Below are positions 9,301-15,023 of a DNA stretch of 19,514 bases, piece after piece. Source of the stretch: Oscillospiraceae bacterium (GTDB lineage Bacteria; Bacillota; Clostridia; Oscillospirales; Ruminococcaceae); the NCBI GenBank assembly GCA_900768705.1, contig CAAGEB010000144.1, forward strand, positions 1 to 19,514, given 5' to 3'. Made by a program: the position numbers and the translations under genes. The notes beneath the pieces were generated by a model. It searched no databases, was not told the origin of the DNA, and saw nothing but the letters and a program-made list of their open reading frames with translations. The first letter of the stretch is position 1; the number at the start of each line of letters is the position of its first letter.

Positions 9301-9424
9301 TATATTCCTTTGCGCCGCGAAGACCCGAAGCATACGAATTTACGGTTACTGCGGAAAATATTATCATTACGGTAAGAGTACAGGCTATGAATTTGATTAT
9401 ATTATTAAAGCAGGCTTTAACCAT
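6395..9424 (-). CDS. Membrane c-di-GMP phosphodiesterase with two extracellular solute-binding-like domains
   Basis: 1009 aa. Residue numbers here count from an in-frame ATG 7 codons upstream (9445); subtract 7 for the chosen start. Order: a signal/anchor helix (10-38), two tandem SBP_bac_3-like ligand-binding domains (about 46-280 and 300-510) outside the membrane, a transmembrane helix (526-550), a degenerate GGDEF domain (560-720) with RISNDNF where RxGGDEF is expected, an EAL domain (730-980) and an acidic tail. The EAL catalytic set is present: Glu766 (AEAL), Asn825, Glu857 and Glu860 (LELTES), Asp887-Asp888, Lys908, Glu944 and Gln964. It probably degrades c-di-GMP in response to an extracellular small molecule such as an amino acid (inference from the SBP family). 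The start at 9424 is chosen because GGAGG (9432-9436) lies 7 bases before it; the longer frame would put that site inside the gene. First gene of a two-gene operon. Confidence 0.9.
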   Translation of the reverse strand: MVKACFNNIIKFIACTLTVMIIFSAVTVNSYASGLRGAKEYIVGVNSRFGISEVSSGFSGYACDFFEQFSKFSGSKFTYKKGTPRELFRMLAAGEIDIIPCVTESEMEAYGAEYFAGTNTSDDSRIKLASFPIFTKFSAVYVYDNGPKRDTCFNDTEAIRKMKIGYLSDDEAEYFKDGKFVRSEIEEADFVSYSDIKEMESDFLSGEIDAVVKNCFDVFPDQTIVYSFGSEICYFAVRSNESQLLNDLNTCLEHLSVTYPNFFGDVYEKYVSFKGSQKYAYTDFERRYLESKSELVIAFNLETDIMHSYDATSNSVKGAAGDAFDRISEITGLKIKIIPCDTISECLKAVDDGKADVAFGDISSSGIVGHPDYLITSPVTRSQVVIVGKEDTEIKEGTDLLYFCIGEDLQRYMELISESSGVKHLDSAAACLEQVRNSDSSVAFMGVYDFLYLKNHGYEDLSILKVCPVYHNDCFAVKEGKEALMGVVEKAISVVNGNSIALDAYSTVNTDTAAKDDKSYIVLLISTGLTALAVIVVGFMIITSVRSRRRAQVDIITSGRTREKFVSDSSRLMKKSSPERWALVVIDIDKFKYINDRLGYDEGNKMLSRVYRTMSDNMDGDEMCARISNDNFALMLHNAPDNDILNRLNNIFSEFERRNALYVKYPVVFSAGVCRLGQCEGKFGVVDTNIAIDRCIIAKKTVKALHGNSIAFYDGKIRDAVLREKDIENVMPQALENHEFMCYIQPKYGTKSRRIEGAEALIRWNSKDYGFVYPDQFIPVAEKNGFVVELDFFILEEVCKAMRRWLDDGITPVVISVNQSRMHLNNDDYIWRLREIVDKYEIPYEYLELELTESVFTEDTDRMLKIMRKLHDIGFKISIDDFGSGYSSLNMLKDIPADVVKIDREFLNGTVNSEKGRAVISTVVDLAKNLDMDVISEGVETLEQVEFLQEIDCHLVQGYYFAKPMPMADFEKLWQAEREEIQKENKNDIPDGEASEEADAAGKDQGELT

Positions 9425-9456
9425 AGTTATGCCTCCAACTATCATACTCCGATTAT

Positions 9457-9485
9457 ATTATATCACAAGATGTAACTTTTTTCAA
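9457..9485 (-). promoter_or_regulatory. Sigma-A promoter of the EAL phosphodiesterase operon
   Basis: On the minus strand TTGAAA (9480-9485) and TATAAT (9457-9462) lie exactly 17 bp apart. A second overlapping TATAAT lies at 9452-9457. Transcription should start near 9450, leaving a leader of about 25 bases that holds the GGAGG site. Confidence 0.8.
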
Positions 9486-9555
9486 TAGACCACCACAAAA
9501 ATCTCATATTAGAGAAAATAATTTTGAAATTTTTAGCAATTTTGCACAAACAATC

Positions 9556-9584
9556 TTGACAAATCGGTAACAATGTGGTAAAAT
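9556..9584 (+). promoter_or_regulatory. Sigma-A promoter of the GH13 gene (and probably dprA)
   Basis: A perfect TTGACA (9556-9561) is followed 17 bp later by TAAAAT (9579-9584). Transcription should start near 9591, about 45 bases before the ATG. Its -35 lies about 70 bp from that of the divergent phosphodiesterase operon, so one regulator bound between them could affect both. Confidence 0.82.
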
Positions 9585-9635
9585 AGAGTATAAAATTATT
9601 TCCGCAAGGACAAAACACAAAGGAGACAAACTGTT

Positions 9636-10955
9636 ATGAGCTGGTTTGAAAAAGCTGTTTTCTATCACATCTATCCCTTGGGATACTTTGGGTGCGACAA
9701 GGGAAATGATCAGAAAAGCGAACCCTCCCACGCAATCCTGAAGCTTATCGATGATATCCCCCATATAAAAGAGCTTGGATGCAACGCAATTTACTTCGGT
9801 CCCGTGTTTGAAAGCGTTGCTCACGGCTATGATACCATCGACTATAAAACCATTGACCGCCGCCTCGGTACCAACGAGGATTTCAAAAAGGTCTGCGACG
9901 CACTTCATGAAAACGGGATAGGGGTTGTTCTGGACGGCGTTTTCAACCATGTGGGTCGTGATTTCTGGGCATTCAAGGATGTACGGGAGCATAAATTTTC
10001 CAGCAGCAAAAAGGACTGGTTCCAGATAAGAGAAGGCAACTCCGGCTATAACGACGGCTTTTATTATGAGGGCTGGGAGGGTCACTATGAGCTGGTTAAG
10101 CTCAATCTCTACAATCCCGAGGTTAAGCAGTACATAAAGGATGTTATCACAGGCTGGAAAAACGAATTCGGAATTGACGGTCTGCGTCTTGATGTGGCTT
10201 ACTGTCTGGATCTGAATTTCCTTCAGGAGCTTCACGGACACTGCAAGTGGCTTGACAAGGATTTCTTCCTGCTGGGAGAAACTCTCCACGGAGATTACAA
10301 CCGCTGGATGAACGATACAATGCTGGACAGCGTTACCAACTACGAGTGCTACAAGGGTCTGTTCTCCAGCTTCAACGATATGAATATGTTTGAAATCGCT
10401 CACTCCATAAACCGCCAGTTCGGCAGCGAAAACTGGTGCATTTACCGTGGAAAGCACCTTTATACCTTTGTGGATAACCACGATGTCACCCGAGTTGCCA
10501 CTATACTCAAAACAAAGGAACATCTTCCGCTGATTTACACGCTGATGTTTATGATGCCGGGAATTCCCTCTGTTTACTACGGCAGCGAGTTCGGTATTGA
10601 GGGAGATAAGCGGGGCGGCGGAGATGACGCTCTGCGTCCCGAATTCAACCTTGAAAAAATGAAAAACGAGGGATTGAACAATCTCACCGAGCATATCGCA
10701 AAGCTGGCGGATATTCAGAAAAATCATCCTGCCGCAGCGTTCGGAGATTACAAGCAGGTTCAGCTTACCAACAAGCAGTATGCTTTCTCCCGTTCCGCAG
10801 AGGGTGAAACCCTGATTACGGTAATCAATGCGGATGGTTCGCCCTTTACCTTCAATCTCGGCGGAGGAGAAGCAGAAAATCTGCTTACCGGAGAAAAAGC
10901 GGGTCTGAATGGTTTTACTCTGCCCGCATATTTCAGCGCAGTCCTTAAAGTATAA
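9636..10955 (+). CDS. Intracellular GH13 (alpha-amylase family) glycosidase
   Basis: 439 aa, with no signal peptide and no extra binding module. The four conserved GH13 regions are present: DGVFNHVG with Asp100, Asn104 and His105; GLRLDVA with Arg184 and the nucleophile Asp186; LLGETLHG with the acid/base Glu215; and FVDNHDV with His282 and Asp283. A short beta domain (about 370-439) closes the protein. The family acts on alpha-glucosidic bonds. The compact single-chain form and the missing export signal suggest a cytoplasmic maltodextrin or cyclomaltodextrin hydrolase that processes imported oligosaccharides, but hydrolysis and transglycosylation cannot be told apart from sequence. The start is an ATG with AAGGAG about 10 bases upstream and a strong promoter before that. 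dprA follows after 57 bp with no terminator between, so it is probably read from the same promoter. Confidence 0.9.
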   Translation: MSWFEKAVFYHIYPLGYFGCDKGNDQKSEPSHAILKLIDDIPHIKELGCNAIYFGPVFESVAHGYDTIDYKTIDRRLGTNEDFKKVCDALHENGIGVVLDGVFNHVGRDFWAFKDVREHKFSSSKKDWFQIREGNSGYNDGFYYEGWEGHYELVKLNLYNPEVKQYIKDVITGWKNEFGIDGLRLDVAYCLDLNFLQELHGHCKWLDKDFFLLGETLHGDYNRWMNDTMLDSVTNYECYKGLFSSFNDMNMFEIAHSINRQFGSENWCIYRGKHLYTFVDNHDVTRVATILKTKEHLPLIYTLMFMMPGIPSVYYGSEFGIEGDKRGGGDDALRPEFNLEKMKNEGLNNLTEHIAKLADIQKNHPAAAFGDYKQVQLTNKQYAFSRSAEGETLITVINADGSPFTFNLGGGEAENLLTGEKAGLNGFTLPAYFSAVLKV

Positions 10956-11012
10956 CGAATATCGGCAGCTGCAATAAGCACTGCCATGCAATGAATCAAA
11001 AGGGGGTTGATT

Positions 11013-12266
11013 ATGGCAAGTCCCGTTGAAACATGGCTCTGGCTGCTGCTGGTAATGCAGCCCTATAACAGCAAAACCATATATGTACTTTCCAGGTGCG
11101 GAGGCGACGCAAAGGAAGCTGCAAGGAAAATCCTCGACGGAGAGTACGATTTTCTGACTGAGGAAGAGAAAAAACGAGCAAAAAACACCCATGTGAGCGA
11201 TGTCCGTAAGATAATCGAAATATGCAGTAAAAACAATGTGGGTATTATCACCCTCGACAGCGAGGATTATCCTCCTCTGTTGAAAGCGATTAAAAATCCT
11301 CCGATTGTCCTGTTCGTTAAGGGAAATCTTAAAAAGCTGAACGGTCTGCCCTCCATTGCGGCAGTGGGAACAAGAAATCCCGACGAATACAGCCTTCGGG
11401 TGGCAGATTACATCTGCCGTCCTCTGGCGCAGATGGGATTTGTTATAGTTAGCGGAATGGCTGTGGGACTTGATGCGGCTGCGCACAAGTCGTGCCTTAA
11501 AGCAAAAGGAAAGACTATCGGCGTTCTGGGCTGCGGAATTCTGGTGGACTATCCGCCCGAAAACCGCGGCTTAAAAGAAGAGGTTCTCAAAAACGACGGT
11601 GTTCTGATAAGCGAGCTGCTGCCCTATACCAAGTCCTTCGGAGAATATTTCAAGTATCGTAACCGGATTATTGCGGGATTGACATTGGGAACGCTGGTGC
11701 TTGAAGCAGGTTCCAGAAGCGGAGCTCTTTTAACCGCAAACCATGCTCTGGAGCAGGGAAAGGATGTGTTTATTATCCCTCCCAGAGATATAATGTCAAA
11801 TCGCTTCGGAGGTGCGGAAAAGCTCTGGCAGGACGGAGCAGTGCCGGTTTTCAGCTATCTGGATATTTTCAGGACAATTGTAAAAAACAATGTGGTTGCA
11901 GACTACATAGAAAGTATAATGGGCAGGGAAAGGAAGCCTGTTCCCAAAAAGCCGCCGAAGGCCTCTCAGAAACAGAATACTTCATCAGCAAAAAACGAGG
12001 CTCTGACGGATTTTACTGCCGAAGATATTATCCCGACAGAGGAAAAAGCCGAAAAATCGGAAAACCTTTCCGAAGAGCGTCTCGGAAAGCTGACAGAAAG
12101 GCAAAGAAAGCTATGCGAGCTGCTTCTTGACTCTCCGGAATCCATTGACGGTCTTATTGAAAAAAGCGGTCTGTCCTACGATGATGTTATCGAAGATTTG
12201 CTGGATATGGAGCTGGACGGCATTGTTGAACGAAAAATGGACGGGAATTACTGTGCTGTGACATAA
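11013..12266 (+). CDS. dprA: DNA processing protein DprA (natural transformation ssDNA chaperone)
   Basis: 417 aa. DprA binds incoming single-stranded DNA during natural transformation and loads RecA on it. Visible parts: an N-terminal helical region (1-105), the Rossmann-like DprA domain (about 110-285) with VGTRNP, VSGMAVGLDAAAH, the RNRIIAGL loop and SGALLTANHALEQ, a Lys/Pro-rich linker (300-355) and a C-terminal winged-helix domain (358-417). The segment usually reading VPGxI...G.N.LI..GA is IPPRDIMSNRFGGAEKLWQDGA here, an uncommon version. The ATG at 11013 is chosen because GGGGG (11002-11006) lies 6 bases before it; an in-frame TTG at 11007 would abut that site. It follows the GH13 gene closely. 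No other competence gene is in view, so presence of DprA alone does not prove competence. Confidence 0.92.
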   Translation: MASPVETWLWLLLVMQPYNSKTIYVLSRCGGDAKEAARKILDGEYDFLTEEEKKRAKNTHVSDVRKIIEICSKNNVGIITLDSEDYPPLLKAIKNPPIVLFVKGNLKKLNGLPSIAAVGTRNPDEYSLRVADYICRPLAQMGFVIVSGMAVGLDAAAHKSCLKAKGKTIGVLGCGILVDYPPENRGLKEEVLKNDGVLISELLPYTKSFGEYFKYRNRIIAGLTLGTLVLEAGSRSGALLTANHALEQGKDVFIIPPRDIMSNRFGGAEKLWQDGAVPVFSYLDIFRTIVKNNVVADYIESIMGRERKPVPKKPPKASQKQNTSSAKNEALTDFTAEDIIPTEEKAEKSENLSEERLGKLTERQRKLCELLLDSPESIDGLIEKSGLSYDDVIEDLLDMELDGIVERKMDGNYCAVT

Positions 12267-12268
12267 TG

Positions 12269-12307
12269 AAAAAGGGGTTTGGGGGAAAACGGTGTTTTCC
12301 CCCAAAA
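12269..12307. repeat. Dispersed G/C-tract palindrome, copy 1
   Basis: A perfect 13-bp stem, TTTGGGGGAAAAC with GTTTTCCCCCAAA (12278-12290 and 12294-12306), and a 3-base loop, GGT. It begins two bases after the dprA stop codon. Read on the minus strand the palindrome is followed by CCCC and TTTTT. Almost the same sequence, with two single-base indels, occurs on the opposite strand at 19285-19321. It could act as a terminator for minus-strand transcripts leaving secDF. Confidence 0.8.
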
Positions 12308-12348
12308 TGGTTGGATAAGAAGTTAGTAGGTATAGACAGTCAAAACAC

Positions 12349-12385
12349 TGCCCGCCTGCGCAGATTGCAGCAGGCGGGCATTTTT
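12349..12385 (+). terminator. Terminator between convergent dprA and secDF
   Basis: TGCCCGCCTGC (12349-12359) pairs with GCAGGCGGGCA (12370-12380) over 11 bp with a 10-base loop, followed on the plus strand by TTTTT. This fits the end of the GH13-dprA transcript. On the minus strand the stem is followed by GTGTTTTG, a weaker U-run, so it may also stop secDF transcripts. Confidence 0.85.
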
Positions 12386-12393
12386 ATATCCGA

Positions 12394-14781
12394 TTAAACC
12401 TTATCTTTTGCGGGAGCAGCGGAAGTCTTCTTTTTTCTTCCCTTTTTCTCCTGCCACCAGATCCACAGCGGACCTGCAAGGCAAAGCGATGAATAGAAGC
12501 CTACCAGCATACCTATCGCAAGCGGAATTGCAAAGGTGAGAATGGAAGTAACTCCCATAAGCGAGCAGACAATCGAAATTGAAAGCATTGCCGTTACAGT
12601 GGTTGCGGTGGTAATAATGGAACGAGAAAGTGTCTGGTTGATAGACAGATTAACCAGTTCCTTATCTGTAAGCTTATTGCCGTATTTGCTGCGGTTTTCA
12701 CGAATTCTGTCGTAGATAATGATGGTATTGTTGATTGAATAGCCCAGCAGCGTAAGAATAACCGCCATAAAATTGGAATCCAGCGACATTCCGCAGAATA
12801 CATATACCGCATAGGTAATCAATACATCGTGTACAAGACAGCAGATTGCGATAACGCCTGCGCTCCAGCCGCCGATTTTCTTAAAGCGGAATGCAATATA
12901 CACAACCAGCAGCACAAACGCCACAACAACTGCAATAAGACAGCTGATAAAGAACTGCGAACCTGCGGAAGCGGATACATTGGTGGTATCCATTTTCTCA
13001 ATGTGATTATCCGGAAACGCTTCAATCAGCTTGTCGGAAACCGACAAAAGCATATCATCGTCCATTTTTTCATCTGCGGCAAAGGAAACCACAATGGTCT
13101 GCAAATTTCCGGTAAAGCTGGTTCCCGTTGTGACGGTGGCACGGGGAGTGCCGAGAGCTTCAACAGTACTCTTTACATCGGAGGTGGAAATTTCTCCCTC
13201 ATAGGAGAAGGTTGTCATTGTACCGCCCTTGAAACGGATATCCACATTGACGCCGAGTACAAAGGTGAACACTGCGGTAAGTGCGATAACCGCTGCGGAG
13301 ATAATTACAAAAATCTTTCTCTTGCCGACAAAATCCACATTTGTTCTTGCCTTAACCTCAATATTCTGAACAGTGGTTTTTCCGGTTTCCGCATTACCCT
13401 GAATTTCCTTTGAGGATACGCCGTAAAATTCAGGCTTTCTGAAGCACTTGAATTTTGACAGGGAAATCGTCATAAGTCTTGTAAGCCAGCAAGCCATAAT
13501 GAAGTTCATAATAACGCCGGCGAGAAGAGTATAGCCGAAGGAGTAAATCGTTCCCTCCGTAGATGCACCGAACCAGGTTCCGAATACCGCCATAAGAATA
13601 AGCGCAACGATAATTACCGTAAGGTTGGAGTCCAGAATTGCGGTAAAACCTCTGGCAAATCCGTTTTTCAGCGCGCCGTCAATGGTTCTTCCCGCTTTAA
13701 GCTCTTCTCTGATACGCTCTGCGGAAATAACATTGGCGTCAACACCCATACCGATTGACAGAATAATACCGGCTATTCCGGGCAGGGTCAGCGACGAAGC
13801 ATTGTTGAAGGAGAAAAATCCCGTAATCGCCGCAAACATTCCCGCAACCTGACCGGTAAGCGCAATAACCGCAACAAATCCGGGCAGACGGTAATATGCA
13901 ATCATAAATATTGCAATAATAATAAATGCAATAAGTCCTGCCAGAGCCATAGCGTCACGAGCGCCTATTCCCAGAATAGGAGAAATGGTGGAAAGGCTCT
14001 TTATTTCCAGCTTGAAAGGAAGCGCACCGCCGTTGATTTTGTTGGCAAGTGCCTTTGCGCTTTCTGCGTCAAAGCTTCCCGAGATTGTGCAGGAGCCGGA
14101 ATTGATTTTTTCGTTTACGGTAGGAGCGGAAATGCAGATGTCATCCATCCAGATGGAGATCTTGTCGCCTTTGAGGCGTTCCGTAGCGTCCGAAAACTTT
14201 TCCTTTCCGCTGTCCTTGAGATTAAGCTCAACGATCCACTCGGGAGAGCTGCCGGATTCCAGCTGCACATAATTCTCACGGGCACTCTCAACATCCGCAC
14301 CTGTCAATACGATTGTTTCGGTCTGACCTGTGGGAAGTCCGGTTTCGCTGTCGGTTTCATATCCCTCACGGAAGGTAAGGAGTGCAGTTTCTCCGATTTC
14401 GTTAACCGCCTGCTCCGGGTCGAAGGAGGTGTCGTCCGACTGCCACGGGAACTGCATAATAATTGCATTTGTAGCCTTGTCCACATAAACCTCGTAGTCG
14501 TTTATGTTTTTATCCACAAGACGGGTTTCCATGATTGATTTTGCCGATTCCAGATCATTCTCGGTGACGGTATTTTCCGAAGCATAATCCTCGGGTACGC
14601 CGAAGGTGACATTTACACCGCCTCTGATATCAATTCCCCATCTTATATCGTCAATTCCCCAGATTATCGAATTCTTGATATCGCCGTTATAACTGCTGAT
14701 GCCCATGGTGGACAGCAGGGTAAATGCGACAATCAGGAAAAAGACAACAAAGAACACAGGTTTTCTGATGTTGCTTTTCAA
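12394..14781 (-). CDS. secDF: Fused protein-export membrane protein SecDF
   Basis: 795 aa, a single-chain SecD-SecF fusion. SecDF works with SecYEG in the cytoplasmic membrane and uses the proton gradient to help pull exported proteins outward. The SecD half has WGIDIRGG after the first membrane helix, a large extracellular P1 region (about 60-270), and helices with TLPGIAGIILSIGMGVDANV and ERIREELKAG. The SecF half (about 480 on) has DIRFKGGT, VHDVLIT and GYSINNTIIIYDRIREN. The proton-path acidic residues are kept: Asp348 in SecD and Asp691 in SecF. About twelve membrane helices and a Lys-rich tail. The TTG at 14781 is the likely start: AAGGAG (14790-14795) lies 8 bases before it, while the in-frame GTG at 14790 overlaps that same site and cannot use it. 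The gene has a strong promoter of its own and stands alone. Confidence 0.93.
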   Translation of the reverse strand: MKSNIRKPVFFVVFFLIVAFTLLSTMGISSYNGDIKNSIIWGIDDIRWGIDIRGGVNVTFGVPEDYASENTVTENDLESAKSIMETRLVDKNINDYEVYVDKATNAIIMQFPWQSDDTSFDPEQAVNEIGETALLTFREGYETDSETGLPTGQTETIVLTGADVESARENYVQLESGSSPEWIVELNLKDSGKEKFSDATERLKGDKISIWMDDICISAPTVNEKINSGSCTISGSFDAESAKALANKINGGALPFKLEIKSLSTISPILGIGARDAMALAGLIAFIIIAIFMIAYYRLPGFVAVIALTGQVAGMFAAITGFFSFNNASSLTLPGIAGIILSIGMGVDANVISAERIREELKAGRTIDGALKNGFARGFTAILDSNLTVIIVALILMAVFGTWFGASTEGTIYSFGYTLLAGVIMNFIMACWLTRLMTISLSKFKCFRKPEFYGVSSKEIQGNAETGKTTVQNIEVKARTNVDFVGKRKIFVIISAAVIALTAVFTFVLGVNVDIRFKGGTMTTFSYEGEISTSDVKSTVEALGTPRATVTTGTSFTGNLQTIVVSFAADEKMDDDMLLSVSDKLIEAFPDNHIEKMDTTNVSASAGSQFFISCLIAVVVAFVLLVVYIAFRFKKIGGWSAGVIAICCLVHDVLITYAVYVFCGMSLDSNFMAVILTLLGYSINNTIIIYDRIRENRSKYGNKLTDKELVNLSINQTLSRSIITTATTVTAMLSISIVCSLMGVTSILTFAIPLAIGMLVGFYSSLCLAGPLWIWWQEKKGRKKKTSAAPAKDKV

Positions 14782-14833
14782 AAAATTCACTCCTTAGTTA
14801 TTTGGTTTGGCAATAACGAGCCTATACTTATTC

Positions 14834-14862
14834 ATTATAATACAAAAAATCCGAATAGTCAA
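14834..14862 (-). promoter_or_regulatory. secDF: Sigma-A promoter of secDF
   Basis: On the minus strand TTGACT (14857-14862) and TATAAT (14834-14839) are separated by 17 bp. Transcription should begin near 14827, giving a leader of about 45 bases. Confidence 0.82.
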
Positions 14863-14902
14863 GGGCTTAACATCAATTTCAGTTAAAATACACTTAAATC
14901 TA

Positions 14903-14931
14903 TTGAAATAATTTATTTAATATGGTATAAT
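14903..14931 (+). promoter_or_regulatory. Sigma-A promoter of the DUF2339 gene
   Basis: TTGAAA (14903-14908), 17 bp, TATAAT (14926-14931), with TGG directly before the -10, an extended -10 form. The leader would be about 85 bases. A second TATAAT at 14995-15000 lacks a good -35. Confidence 0.78.
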
Positions 14932-15023
14932 CATTGTAAGCAAAGCTATATAAATTTTACGAAGTTTGTTTTTTCATCGGATAAAAAGATATATTATAAT
15001 AGGTAGAGAACAGAGGTGTTTTT

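Noticed and set aside
9556..9575. Catabolite-response (cre) operator overlapping the GH13 promoter
   Set aside because: The CG centre is two bases out of register with the cre consensus, so the similarity is only in the TG and CA flanks.
9504..11486. 660-codon open frame on the minus strand across the GH13 gene and the start of dprA
   Set aside because: It lies antisense to two genes with clear catalytic or structural motifs, has no ribosome site, and its product is a Cys/His/Ile-rich string with no recognisable domain. It is a by-product of the codon usage on the other strand.
12829..13413. 194-codon plus-strand frame inside secDF
   Set aside because: Antisense to the conserved SecDF coding sequence; no ribosome site and no domain.
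14972..15000. Second promoter for the DUF2339 gene, with TATAAT at 14995-15000
   Set aside because: The -35 position reads TTTCAT, a poor match, and the promoter at 14903-14931 is much better. A minor second start cannot be excluded.
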